Notes: a model not told the origin generated them from the sequence alone. Numbered from the stretch's first letter, positions 48,988 to 60,686 are shown. The stretch is 64,000 bases of DNA from Amphiura filiformis (GCF_039555335.1 NC_092631.1:12461701-12525700), one strand, 5' to 3'. Translations and numbers: made by a program.

Positions 48988-49153
48988 TTGTAGGTCTCGA
49001 GACCGGCCTCGGTCTCGAGACCGGGTCTCGAGACCAGCTAAGCCTGGTCTTGGTCTCGATCTTGGTCTCGGGACCTGCTGGTCTCGGTCTTGGTCTCGGT
49101 CTCGGCCCTCCTGGTCTCGAGGTCTCAGTCCGAGACCGGCTTCGAGACCAGTA
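48988..49153. repeat. GGTCTCG/GAGACC simple-sequence array
   Basis: About 165 bp built from GGTCTCG and GGTCTTG units and their complement, many of them self-complementary (GGTCTCGAGACC). GC-rich among AT-rich flanks. It replaces the body of the 5' LTR. Confidence 0.85.
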
Positions 49154-50940
49154 AAATAGCACCATTCTGGTCATTTGGCAGTCCTTAATTCTGCTTAAGC
49201 AGTTTTCATATATTGAATCATTAAAGATTAACTAAATCTCCAATTAACATTCTCATTCTTTACCTCAATTTCTGCTCAATTATTTATAATTACACCCAAT
49301 TATTAATTGTACAAAATACCATATAAATTCTTTATCAACTCTATCTCAATCTCCAGAATCCGAGATTATATTTACTTTTACAGCTCCCTTAAAATCTCAT
49401 CAAGCAACACGTTATATTTGTTTGCATTTGCCCAAATTGAATCATATATACGAAAATTATACGTACATCATTCAAAAAGTAGGAACATTAGTTATTCCAA
49501 GCAAATACAGAAACCCTTCTTGGTTTTCTTCATAACATTTCAAAGGACTCAAAGGTTACCAAACAATGTTTAAATATACTCTAGACGATAGGAAAGGTTA
49601 TGAAACGTTTTCTTATATTTTTACAATATGGTTTTGTTATATACATGTTGTTATAAAGTTGGCAAAACATTTATTTAATAGCATTTGCCAAAAATATTTA
49701 ACAATTTTATTTAGCATTTTTATAGCATTTTTGATAATAATTATTTAAAAATCTTAAATCTTAAAGTCGACATTATAATATAGACCTTAAGTTATTAAAG
49801 TGTTGAACAACGTTTTGGGAAAAGGCTCTGCAACACGTTTGGCCTCAAAATTATATTTTAATGATTTTTAAATGAATTTTTTAAAAGAAACATATATCTT
49901 CTGTTTTCTGAGGATCTATTTTTTTCAAATTCCATTCATAGCGGATAACGCTAAATAAAACTTGCAACATGGATCATAATGATCAAAGGCGCATCATGAA
50001 GCTCTATAAGTGTATTTTTTAGCTTTTGGGTACATACATTTATTTTTGCGCGTTTCGCGAGCATTTTTATACAATGAACCCGCTAAAAATTTACCAATTG
50101 TTATGAACTCCTGTTGTAAAAGCCTATCCCACAAGGACTGAAAATGACATTTGTAAATTGCACATTATGTACTATGCCATTTACAAGCTGCACCTTAATC
50201 ATACTGCAAGTATAGGTGTCATTCTCATAATTATCAGAGGGCGTATGACAGGGTGGCATACCAGAATTTAAAGTTGCACCAAACCATTCATTGTAATGAA
50301 TAAATATTATATTGTTGTGAACACCTCATCCAAGATCAACCGTATGACCAGTAGGTAATGGGGCAATGCATCCTGCATAAGAACAAATAAATACAATGGG
50401 GCATGCACGCGGGATGCGCGATATACTTGCTATACTACAAGAGGAAACTGAATATAATTATTAGAAAGAACAGTTTACAAACCCAAAGTGTTACAACAAA
50501 TAAACACAATTACCAATAACTTTTTTTATCATTTATATTGATTTATTATAAATCATAGGGGAACTTGGAATTTGTGAAAAGTGCAAAAGGTTTAAACCAG
50601 TGGATCTCTCTCGAATTTTTATACTTTTAAGAAATGCACACCTTGGACAGTTGATTGACACATTTTGTGCTACTGTTAGTTACTTTTTATGATGTGTTTA
50701 GTACAAGATGGATTTTGGATTAAGTGGGGATGTATGACTGGGAAAACATACCCCGCAAATAAAAAGTATTTGACAAAAAAGAGACCTCAAAATGAACTAA
50801 ATTTTGAAATCTTGTAAAAAGCAATGACAAATCTTCACTTTTTACAGGTTTGTGGAGAAAATTGTGAAAAAAATCACATAATTTATTAACCAGGTATCTA
50901 AACATTGCAACCCAAAGGTATACCCAGAAGTCTGAAACTG
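49154..50940. other. No gene recognised
   Basis: Very AT-rich. Open frames at 49307-49748 are rich in Ile, Phe, Tyr and Lys, as expected from base composition. A candidate EXD2 poly(A) signal (minus strand) lies at 50882-50887. Confidence 0.6.
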
Positions 50941-51236
50941 GGCTATTCCAGTTGAAAGCCATACACCCCCTATGGAAGATTTGACCTTAATCTCCCAAAC
51001 ATAGGCTATTCCAGTTGAAAGCCATACACCCCCTATGGAAGATTTGACCTTAATCTCCCAAACAGGGCTAAGATTAGGAAGATTTGACCTTAATCTCACA
51101 AACAGAAGGAGTCACCCATTCAGGTAACCCTATTTGAAATTCACACTCCCTGTGTGAGGGCCGGTTGCTCAAAAAGAAGAGAAAAGAAGAAGTCATGTCT
51201 TCTATAGGGGGTGTATGGATTTCACATAGAATACCC
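50941..51236. repeat. Hairpin repeat family, copy 2, with internal duplication
   Basis: Starts GGCTATTCCAGTTGAAAGCC. A 63-bp block is repeated exactly (50941-51003 and from 51004), followed by a third partial block, then the return arm ending near 51236. It lies just 3' of EXD2. Confidence 0.8.
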
Positions 51237-51298
51237 CAATACACTAAAATCTTCTGCATATCTCCATAACCACCTTTCTACCAAAGAAAATCTCACAC

Positions 51299-51400
51299 AT
51301 CGACTGCTCAGTGCCAGAAGTAATTTACACACAGTATATTGTACTCATCTACACATGGCAGCTATTCCACTTACCCACTTCTGGCACTGAGGAGTCGACT
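51299..51400 (-). repeat. 102-nt hairpin just downstream of the EXD2 stop
   Basis: Arms at about 51299-51322 and 51378-51400 (core CAGTGCCAGAAGT / CTTCTGGCACTG) pair over about 20 of 22 bases around a loop of about 55 nt. It starts about 30 nt after the stop, so it is probably transcribed in the 3' UTR. It could be a short palindromic repeat or a real RNA structure; I found no second copy in the window. Confidence 0.6.
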
Positions 51401-51430
51401 TCATCATCATATTATCACAGTTCATTTTCG

Positions 51431-52013
51431 TCAACTGTGAAAATTTGACTGTGTCTTATCAAACACAAGCCCTTTCTGTGCATCTTTCAGTCTTCCTACT
51501 ACCCTCTCATGAACATGATCAATAGACCACAGTTCTGGCAAAAATTGAGGTTGCATTAAGTCTACAAAGTGTTGGCGCCATCTTCTCTCAAATTTGACAA
51601 GCCCAGTGCACCCTTCTTTTTCCATTATTGCAGTGACCACTTTCTCGCCATGTGAACCAGTGTATTCCTTGTTTGGTTTCCGTGTTTGTATTTGAGCGGC
51701 TTCTTCCAGAAGCTCCTTGGTAACCTCTTCCACCTGATAATAACTTCTAATTGTTTTCTCAAGTTCTTTAACCCTGTCTTCTGGAAGAGACTTGGTCTTC
51801 ACATGGCGCAGCAACCCTTTGGCGTGTGAACGGACTCTGGATTTTGCTTCATCTGCTACCATGGGGGAGTTGATGGAAGAGATGGGGGCATTGTATTCTT
51901 GCACTAGCGTTTGTCGTAGTGTGCTGTCATACAGCCAGCTGTTTTGATGGCATGGGAGACAAAGCAGTAGGACATCGTGGGAAGCGTGGTTCTTAAGGTA
52001 CTCTGGGAAAAAT
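51431..52013 (-). CDS. EXD2: EXD2 exon 4 (C-terminal region, stop codon)
   Basis: 583 nt with acceptor CTCTCATTGCAG, ending at a TGA stop. It completes KFFPEYLKNHASHDVLLLC, CLPCHQNSW, RSHAKGLLRHVKTKSLPEDR, EVTKELLEEAAQIQTR, FERRWRQHFVDLMQP and WSIDHVHERVV, matching the human C-terminus (SRWRQHFLDSMQP, WSVDHNHQKLI). An AATAAA on the minus strand at about 50882-50887 is one possible poly(A) signal. Confidence 0.93.
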
Positions 52014-55000
52014 CTGCAATGAGAGAAATTGCAAAGAAAATAAGGTATTACATTACTGTTTATATTAATACATATTTTGAGCTATATATCCAATTGTGTT
52101 AACTATTCATTGAACATGTAGCATTTGGATACATGTATTGTAGCACTTGAATTTAGCAAAATAAGATTTCTTTTAAAAAAGTTTACAAACATTGCTTTCT
52201 CTGGTGCTTTTCATAAGTTTGTTCAATCAGCATCTTTGAGAGTAACAGACCTGAAACATGGGCATATAGCTGGGGTGGAATTGGTGGCATCAAACCATAA
52301 TTCATTAAAAGAATCCAAAAAATTATCCATTTTTGATCTTTGGGTTCAACATGATACCACTATTGTTCATAAAGTTTGGGTTGAGGTGAAAAAAAAAAGG
52401 TTTAAATAGTCCTTTCTTTCAGCAAAGTCCACTTTTTTTACTCTCTACATGTAATATCAGGTCCTCCACCCAAATAATCCTAACTATATTGACCAGGGTT
52501 GAATTTGACAGACTTGTGTCTCTGAAAGAACTGTACCATCAAAAATTGTACTTTTGAGTATTTTAATTCTGACAAATATAAAACCTAAGCAACTTTATAG
52601 TAAGGCAGCTTTCATGTACTTTTTAAAAATTTAATGCTTTTAAAATTCGTCCTTGAAATACAAGACTTTTATGCTGTTTCTTCATTGAATCCTTTCCACA
52701 GATTGGACTGTTCCAGTTGAAACCTATACACCCCCTATATGGAAGACATTACCTTAATCTCCCACACAGGGGTGAGAATTTCAAATGGGGTTACCTGCAT
52801 GGATGACTCCATTTGAAATCAACACCTCCTGTGTGGGACACTAAGGTCATGTCTTCCATATAGAGGGTGTATGGATTTTAAATTGAAGAGCACATTAATA
52901 CAGCAATCAGAGCTCTGTAGCTGAAGTATCAAACACTATGTATTACCATATATGATTCAATGCACATTATTTTTGACTTGTGCAATGGATTGGAAATGAG
53001 GGCAATTTTCGAACTGACCTTTTTGTTAAATCCCATAATTCTTTGCGGTTAGACCTAAGATGTCTTCATTTGACGCCACGCTGACTTGTAATGCGTAGTA
53101 ACAATGTTAACTATATGCACATCTGGCGTGACATCAAATGATGACAACTCGGGTCTAACAGCAAGAAATTATGGGATTTACTGAAAAGGTCAATTGTTAG
53201 AATTCAACAACAAGGCAGTAATTTATATGTTGCTTTTCATCGTATCTCTAAACTTTATAATAATCATAAAAGTATACATATTCAGAAATGAAATGACACA
53301 AAGGATCCAACAAATTAGATTCTTGCAAAAATGAGCAGTTTTTGAGAAAATCACAAAATTTGATTTTTGAGGAAGGCATACGGACCATAGTTCATTACTT
53401 AAATTACACTCTGTTCCATTGCTCAATAAAATTCTCAATATAATAAATTTTCTGATGGTACAGTTCTTTCAGAGACCCCCTGTATTATCATGTTCTTACT
53501 TCTTGTATTCATGTGGCACTATATTTTTCCTGATGTAAGTGTCTTCTCTTCCACAAACAACACATCTGTTCTCTTTCTCCGATAGATAATATCCCCGATC
53601 AGGTCCCGGCGTGCCTTTAGGTTCAAATTTTAGGCGAACAGTAAACGGTTCCTGGCACTCCGCAACACCAATATCTTTGTATATATACCATTCAGCTTTC
53701 TTCCTGTCACATGTGCATAGCAAAGTTCCATCTGGGGCTAGGAGTTTACAGTTGTGATACATGATTGACTGCCTTGCTTTGTACGCTTTTGTTGCACTGC
53801 CTCGATTGCCACTGCCACCACCACGAATTATGGGACTTGTTTCACTGTTGGGTTTACTCTTTGGGTTGAACTTGTATTTGACATCCACAATACCTTGACA
53901 GAGTGGCACGACACTGGACCAGATAATTGAATCCAATTCATGTCCATTATATTTGATTTTCTGATTGATAACTTCAAAGAAGATAGCTACAGCTACAAAA
54001 GCATCATGGATAGCATACTCCATTTGTTGCCATGACAAATGAAATGCTTCCCAGTTACTGCATCGTATGCGATATGATTTATTTAGAGTTACATTCAGAA
54101 GGATTTGGGCTAGTCTACTTAGACCAGCTCCATGGCAATGAGGTCGGAGGTCACGTCTGATGTGACGTACTACCATGTAGCGAAGGTCAACACATCCAAA
54201 GGTTGTGATGTTGTAGTCTCTTTGGAGCTTTACTGCATCATCTAGTGTTGCAACACCAACTTTCAAAATACTGAAAAGATAAATTATGAGCATAACACAT
54301 TACATTTTATCTGGGATGAGTTCCATGCCCTGTTATAGTCCCACCTATTTTGGGAAAAATTCTAAAATCTAAATGTCAAAGCTAAGTGGAAGTTGCAATC
54401 TTAGAGACAAATATTAAGATACTACCTTAGGTGATTGATAATGATGAATTTATGTCATCATATTTCAATTTATCAAGGGCAGGACTATAACACTTGAGCT
54501 AAATTAGTACAGAATATCTTTTTTTATTATAAAGCAAAAAAAAGGTTTATCTCAGCAACTTTTGTCCTTAAAACACCAAGTGCTATCCATTTTTCCATGT
54601 TGTATGTTACACCCCATACATTTGTAAAACTAATGGATGTGTGATAATCACTTTTATAATAATTTTCTACAGGGTGTCCAAAAATAAAACAGACCCCCAA
54701 AGAACTATCTAAACATGTGCTTTAAACAAAGATTTGTTGTTTACATTTAGGGAAATGTGGTATATTTCAGTATAATTTCAAACATAGTTGTAAATTTGCC
54801 TAATTTTGTCTAACCAGAACAAAGGATCAATCACAATGATGTTTTTCACACAGAAAAGGCCAAGTGTTTCATCATGAGCCATTAGCTGCTGATGTTGTTA
54901 TTTCTTCTCTTTTTATTTGAAACAGCAGTAGGCCAAATGAATTAAGAGGGACCCCACCTAACTATCATACATGGTTGGCCAAGGTCAAATTTTTTTTATG

Positions 55001-58000
55001 GTGTTGGTCGAAAGGGCTTTGGGTGTTGATTGTAAAAATCCACTTTGCTCGCTCATATGTTACCCGTTGCCATGGTAACGACCCGGAATGTATTTTAGGT
55101 GATTTTAGCTCATTTCAGGCTGAAAATGCTGAAATTTGCCTAATAAAGAACGGGCCATAGCTCCATTATTTGAGAAGATAGAAGAAATTTGATTCGATGC
55201 TTATAACGGACCATCTATCTACTTTCCAACAAAAAATAAAAATTATTCATGAGGTGTTCAATTGTATCTCTTTTTGACCTGGCAACACTTATAGTTTTGC
55301 CATTTTGAAAAAGTGGCAATTTTGACCTATTTTTGAGGTGCAAACAAACTATTGGCCATGACTCCCAGAATATTGTAATTGTGGTTGTGAACAAAGCAGA
55401 CCATGCCCCATTCAAAATTGATATAAATGGCTTGGGGGATTATATTAGTAAAGCGGAGTGTTGCCAGAAAATAACACATTTATTGAAAAAGGCTATATTT
55501 GACATTGAGTGTTTTTCCCCTGTATTTACGTAATACTAAACATATTTTTTATGCATGTGCATCATGTTATCTCACAGTTGAATGTTTTTGATCTAGATAT
55601 TAAATATTAAACAAACTCAATTTCTATTTTGATATTTAAAGTGTTGCCAGTATTCATAAACTGCATTTTAAGGTATTTTAGTCAATTGGCACATATTTAA
55701 AAGTCTAAAACCAAATGATAAAAGTATAATCACTTGGATTATACTTCTGAATATTGATGTAGCAGGCCTTTCAACTCATTCAACAATAAGCTATGGCAAC
55801 TGCAGTGTTGCCATGAAATAAGCAAATTTAGTACTTTCTTTCTACAGACTACTTTGTTATGCCTTGATTTTTGGGAATTTGAGAATTCAATTCTAAACAA
55901 AGTGTATTATGTTTTAATGTACTATATACACGACCTGTGTTAACAGAAAAAAGACACACTTCTGCATTGCAAACATTACAAAAAATATGAATTTGTCTGT
56001 CCTATTTCTCCTAACAAGAGTTATTTAACATTCTCATGATCGGGGTGAATTTTGGTGGAAAACACCCGGGAAAACATGCTCCTTGCGCCGTTTCTTTTCT
56101 GTTCTTTTCTTTTTCTTCTCTTTCTTGCTCTCTCACTTCTCTTTAATTTTTTTTCTTTAATTTTTGTCAGGGGGGCACTCTTCTCCCTGTCCCCATCCCA
56201 GCTACGCTACTACAAACAGAACAAAATGTTGACCCCGTTTTTTAGTCGGTGCATAATAGTTTTATTTTTGATGCCTCTATTGAACAAAGAATTGTCCAAA
56301 GGTGAAAAGCATCAAAAGTTGCCCAATCGCGGATTTGCATCATTCGGCTTTACGTTGTATTTTATTGGCTCTCTATATATTTATGTCTAAATAATGAGTA
56401 TATAGACATTTCCCAGTAAATTTTAAACACTTCTTTTAAACACTTCTTTACTTTTAAATGAATAAAAAACGATATAAGGAACAGTAGAAACATTCCAACT
56501 TTGAATAAAAACAAGTTCAAATGAACATTAGGAAAACATATATATTACAAGGAATAAACCAATAATCTGAAAACATCAAAACACCGTAGTGCAGATGGCG
56601 CTGGCATGCGAATATATTGAGAAAATATTGAAGAGAAAATAAGCAAGATACTGCAGCCTAAAATTAATGCTAAATTGAACCCTTGAAATATAGGCCTATT
56701 GAAAAACTGGCAAAATCATGCAACAAAGAAGAAAAAAATGGAATTAAATTGCGAATATCATAAACATAAGAGTAACACGATTATCAATGTATCATTGCCC
56801 TCTATCCCACCTTTGTCCAGCCGATACAGTAGCGTAACCAGGATATGTTCAGAGGGAGGGGGGAGCATATTTGGGGGGAGCATATGGGGAAAAGAATATT
56901 AATTTCTTCAAAAGAATCACAACCGTTTACATTAATCAGGGACTTAAGGGGGTACTACACCCCTGCCCAATTTTGTGCCTATTTTTGCATTTTTATCAAA
57001 ATTATGGCATTAGGGACAAGAAGATATGTATATTATAGGGGCAAGGACTACAACTACTGCACTGGAAATTTTATTTCAGCACAGCCAACAGTTGTGGAGT
57101 TACAGTCAAAAATGAGGGAAAACCAATATTTGATCAATAAATCAATAACTACTTGCTTTGTGTTGCTGTATTTTCAGTACAGTAGTTGTAGTCCTTGCCC
57201 CTATAATATACATATCTTACTTGTCACCAATGTGCTATAATTTTTGAGAAAATTGCAAAAATAGGCGCAAAATTGGACAGGGGTGTAGTACCCCCTTAAA
57301 TTAATTGTATCAGTCACTTAATACTCCTAATTAGTCGGAGAATGGAAGAAGCTATGCGGTTAATGCATTTCTTAAATGTAGCGTATCTTTGAAGTAATAA
57401 AAATGGAATAAAAATGGTGTAATTTTAAAATGAAAAAAGAATTCTCTGTAATTCTTACAATTATCCATATATAAAAGTGTACTTGACATGCTTTGTACCA
57501 GGGACGTAGCAAGCGGGGGGACAGTTGGAAAGTAGATAGATGGTCCATTGTAAGCATCGAATCAAATTTCTTCTATCTTCTCAAATAATGGAGCTATGGC
57601 CCGTTCTTTATTAGGCAAATTTCAGCATTTTCAGCCTGAAATGAGCTAAAATCACCTAAAATACATTCGGTCGTTACCATGGCAACGGGTAACATATGAG
57701 CGAGCAAAGTGGATTTTTACAATCTACACCCAAAGCCCTTTCGACCAACACCATAAAAAAATTTTGACCTTGGCCAACCATGTATGATAGTTAGGTGGGG
57801 TCCCTCTTAAAGACATATCTTTCATCCTCCAGACAGTCAGTGTGAATTTCAAATGGGGTTACTAGAATGGTTGACTCCATTTACACCTCCTGTGTGGGAG
57901 ATTAAGGTTATGTCTTCCTTTCAACTGGAATAGCCCATTTTACCTTTTGTCTGCTAGAAGATCCTTAAGACATTGTGGTATTTGTTGCATGTGACAAAGC

Positions 58001-58925
58001 TGTATTAGCACACATAAGCCATTTGCTGCAGCCAGTTGTAGGAGAGCCACACTGTTGGCTTTACCAGACTTGGAGCACCACTCACAGTCCAATCCAAGTA
58101 CCTACATTGCACAGTGATGGTGGAAAAAAGGGATAAAAGACAATTTAAAAAAAATTGTGCAGATCTACTTTCTTTATAGAAAAACAGCAAAATACTTAAG
58201 GGGTGTCTTTCCCAGAGGGGATGCTTGTTTAGGCTGGACATAAAATTGTTTCCTGTGTAGATGAACCTCCCAACACAAAATTGTTTCCGGGTGCTGGCAC
58301 GAAAATATGTGATTGATTCTGGCTTCCTGACCCAAAACATACAAATTTCTGAACCACTGAACTTCAGGTGACCAGGCATATACCCCAAAGTCACTTGCAT
58401 TTATTATTGAGGGCATAATTAACTATACATTTGTTGCCGAAATGAGTAACATGTAATTGAGAAAACAAATGGACGTAGCTAGTTCTTGCTCTAAGCCCTC
58501 GATATGGCCATTTCAGTGTTGCTCAGAACAATAAAATGCAAAAGTAGTTGAATTGGCTACATGTATATCACAAAATCAATATCCCCAAAATCCAACTCAT
58601 TTTGTTTGATCACATCACAAAATTAATGATAAAATTGTCAAAATTAATGATAAAACTTTCAGAATTTTCACTGTGGTTGACTCACTTTTACTTTCTCAGT
58701 AGCTTGTCTCAATTTTGCTGTAGCATTTACACATTCCTCAGCATTTCTCACCACTAAGACCTGACGCATTTGTCTCCATATGGCGTGGCCATCCCACAAT
58801 CCTTTTCTTTTCCTGTTATCAGGGACAGCTCTCCTGAATGTTTTCTGATACAAATACAATGCTGCCGTCAAGGAAATGGTGAGAGCTGATACGGATATGA
58901 GTTGCATTGAACCTGAAGATGACAT
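51431..58925 (-). CDS. EXD2: EXD2-like 3'-5' exonuclease, complete four-exon gene
   Basis: DEDDy-type 3'-5' exonuclease related to human EXD2, which is reported in end resection of DNA breaks and at the mitochondrial outer membrane. Exons on the minus strand: 58686-58925, 57944-58101, 53500-54270 and 51431-52013, all GT/AG with matching phases (0, 2, 2). The total is 1752 nt, 583 residues plus stop; human EXD2 is about 620. Order: an N-terminal hydrophobic segment (about residues 8-26), exonuclease motif I (LGLDCEW), motif II region (ILKVGVATLDDAVKL), motif III (YAIHDA), then the EXD2-specific C-terminal region with paired cysteines (CTCDRRK-like, CVVCGRED, CLPCH) and a basic FERRWRQHF block. 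All catalytic acidic positions appear present and the frame is intact. Introns are full of MITEs; the largest holds a 2.86-kb TTAA element. Confidence 0.93.
52704..52890. repeat. Hairpin repeat family, copy 3, in EXD2 intron 3
   Basis: GTTCCAGTTGAAACCTATAC at the left and a return arm GTGTATGGATTTTAAATTGA at the right, with TGTGGGA-type inner arms. Confidence 0.8.
53500..54270 (-). CDS. EXD2: EXD2 exon 3 (rest of exonuclease fold, cysteine region)
   Basis: 771 nt with acceptor ATCTTTTCAG and donor GTAAGAAC. It reads ILKVGVATLDDAVKL, then GCVDLRYMVVRHIRR, RCSNWEAF and YAIHDAFVAVAIFFEV (motif III, tyrosine type). A variable Gly/Ser/Lys linker follows, then YHNCKLLAPDGTLLCTCDRK, YKDIGVAE, RCVVCGREDTYIRKNIVPHE. 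These match human EXD2 block for block. Confidence 0.94.
54946..57806. mobile_element. 2.86-kb TTAA element with ~284-bp inverted repeats
   Basis: Flanked by TTAA at 54942-54945 and 57807-57810. The arms (54946 to about 55229, and about 57523 to 57806) start GAGGGACCCCACCTAACTAT and are nearly identical inverted copies. The interior shows no transposase and carries the nested palindromic MITE plus a CAGTAGCGTAACCAGG hAT-like end near 56828. It fills most of EXD2 intron 2. Confidence 0.85.
56948..57295. mobile_element. TTAA MITE, copy 2, in EXD2 intron 2
   Basis: Same ends as the copy at 39013, flanked by TTAA at 56944-56947 and 57296-57299. It is nested inside the 2.86-kb element. The copies differ by scattered substitutions and small indels. 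Confidence 0.88.
57826..57936. repeat. Hairpin repeat family, copy 4, partial
   Basis: Only the inner and right part (CAAATGGGGTTACTAGAATG ... TTCAACTGGAATAGCCCATT) remains, between the 2.86-kb element and EXD2 exon 2. Confidence 0.75.
57944..58101 (-). CDS. EXD2: EXD2 exon 2 (exonuclease motif I)
   Basis: 158 nt from VLGLDCEW to LLADK, with acceptor CAATGTAG and donor GTAAAATG. The DCE triad is the first metal-binding motif of DEDD exonucleases. SVALLQLAAANGLCVLIQL matches the SPVSLLQMASPSGLCVLVRL strand-turn-strand of human EXD2. A hairpin-repeat fragment begins only about 8 bp beyond the donor. Confidence 0.92.
58686..58925 (-). CDS. EXD2: EXD2 exon 1 (membrane anchor, start codon)
   Basis: Eighty codons from MSSSGS to ATEKVK, ending at donor GTGAGTC. 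The segment LISVSALTISLTAALYLY is a likely membrane anchor followed by basic residues, as at the N-terminus of human EXD2. The start was chosen because a possible acceptor (ATTTACAG) sits four bases upstream, leaving the earlier ATG in an intron. The spacing from AEE to the VLGLDCEW of exon 2 equals that in human EXD2, supporting the GTGAGT donor over a GTAAAA six bases earlier. Confidence 0.88.
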
Positions 58926-59039
58926 TGTCCTGTAAATCATGAAATCAAAAGATTGTGGACTATTGGTATTGATGAAATGTGAGATGTTTTCAAGCCTTGA
59001 AATAAAAGGGGCACTGGGAGCAAATTTACCCTCGCAGAG

Positions 59040-59250
59040 CAATCATTTGCTCCTGGTTCTTTCACATAAACCAAGAGCAATTTTCTAAAACAAATTGCTC
59101 CTGGTTTCAGTTTGGACTTGATTCAGTAGTGCTGGTGTGCGGTACTGTATGCAGAAAAAGATTTACTACAGTATGTGAAAATTACTCTTGTTTCTTCAGA
59201 AATTGCTCCTGGTTCCTGTTAAATCCCAGTGAACCAGGAGCAATATGTTC
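59040..59250. repeat. Repeated TTGCTCCTGGTT motif upstream of EXD2 exon 1
   Basis: Direct copies near 59049, 59095 and 59202 and an inverted copy (AACCAGGAGCAA) near 59235. If EXD2 starts further upstream this is intron; otherwise promoter-proximal. No known factor site is claimed. Confidence 0.6.
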
Positions 59251-59605
59251 CTGATTCCAGTCTGCTTTAAGGCTTGGATATCTTCCCAATATATCAAAAA
59301 TGGAAATAACTTTGCACATGAGTAGTGGCAGTAGCCTGTATGATACCACCTCACAGCACTTGCCCAATGGAAACACAAAATACATGTATTATTATTAATA
59401 CTTCTTGTGCGCCAAGCTATTACTTTTAAAAGTCCTTGACCCATTTGACAGCCTCGTCTCGAGTCGTCTTCCAATTTGATGAGATTTTGGTATGATGGTA
59501 TCATTGTAATATCGTGTTTCTCTCAGTTACCATCCTGAAATTTTATGTTTCAAATCGACATACATGTATTTCCAACAAAAGTAAGGCTTGTCCAATTGTC
59601 CATGT

Positions 59606-59765
59606 ATGTCAGGTGAATTCAAATTTGCCATAAAACTGCATCATTTTATATATCAAATTAAAGCCCTTGAGTAAAGAAAGACAAAACTGAGAACCTTTTT
59701 GTCATAGCACTTTCTGTAGCAAAGTTACAGCTTATCAAAGATTGACTTTCATCAAAAAGATTCTG
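59606..59765. repeat. Dispersed repeat shared with 27361-27520
   Basis: Second copy of the same element in the region upstream of EXD2, with scattered differences. Confidence 0.85.
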
Positions 59766-59883
59766 CTGGCAAAATTCCCCAAAACGGCATTTCGGGGGTG
59801 TTTCTAGATCTTAGTCTCATTAGGTTTCCTTGACCTAACTGTTCTTTTAAATTTCTATTAGTTGTCATAAATTAAGGATTGAA

Positions 59884-60135
59884 ATGGATAGATATGTTTC
59901 ACCTAAATTGCCTCCAGAACGGAGAATTTGTAAATATTGTAATCTCAATGAAATTGAGGACGAATTTCATTTCATTATGAAATGTTCCTTATATAACGAT
60001 ATCCGTAATAGATTTATGACGTTTATGACGTTAATAGATGATATTTTTTCCACTCGCCGTTCCGGCTCGTGGAATGGAACAATCCATCTTTCACCTCGCG
60101 ATTATATTTCGACCATCACACTCATAGACAGTTAA
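59884..60135 (+). pseudogene. LINE-type C-terminal cysteine/histidine fragment
   Basis: The 83-codon frame includes ERRICKYCNLNEIEDEFHFI and MKCSLYNDIRNRFM, a C-x2-C...H...C pattern commonly seen at the end of LINE-like proteins in invertebrates. No reverse transcriptase lies upstream on this strand. Likely a dead fragment. Confidence 0.55.
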
Positions 60136-60620
60136 TATTTGTATACTATTAAAGCTTACCTATTTTGCTATTTTAATTTGATTGAAGAGAATGAGATCCA
60201 GAAATATCGTGATTAGATTTTCTATCATCAGGTGTAGTCAGTGTTGTCCATACAACTTACATGTGATGTATATTAGTTATTTTGTACACACATTCTGAGG
60301 TAGTCAAACAATCTTTCATTTCGTGTTGCAATCAGTGACCATGCATGACACAATGCTATCTGTCATTTCCTATGATGATTACGTAATCACACTTCGATGT
60401 TGTTTACAAATTAGAGCAGTGTTTCTATAATTCACTTGATATCACTCACTGATTTAACTTGAAAATTAAGAAATACACTTTCCTGTCTGAATACAAAATG
60501 CGATGTAAATATATTTAATGAAATTTAAAAAGTGAATATTCCTTTAATACACCCTTTTAACTGAATTATTCAGATTTTAATTTGGCTTTTTTTTCTCTCA
60601 TCAAAACTTCATTCCCAAAG

Positions 60621-60686
60621 ATGGCGGATGTTTCGAAAACAGAAGGAGTTGCGGAAGAACTGGTGGAAAAATTAACAGGTTTCAAG
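60621..60686 (+). CDS. Possible first coding exon of an unidentified gene
   Basis: ATG in a strong context (CAAAGATGGCGG) opens 22 codons, MADVSKTEGVAEELVEKLTG plus FK, then a possible donor GTTAAA at 60687 (alternative: GTTTCA eight bases earlier). The acidic, alanine/valine-rich start looks like a genuine protein N-terminus and is GC-richer than its flanks. The family is not recognised and no second exon was found before 64000. It points away from EXD2, so a shared promoter in 59-60.6 kb is conceivable. Chance ORF remains possible. Confidence 0.3.

Noticed and set aside
56052-56390. 112-codon ORF with hydrophobic N-terminus
   Set aside because: Lies within the non-autonomous TTAA element, composed of T-rich runs giving Phe/Leu; no family resemblance.
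57372-57557. Small ORF beside EXD2 exon 2
   Set aside because: Overlaps the inverted arm of the 2.86-kb element and shows no conservation with EXD2.
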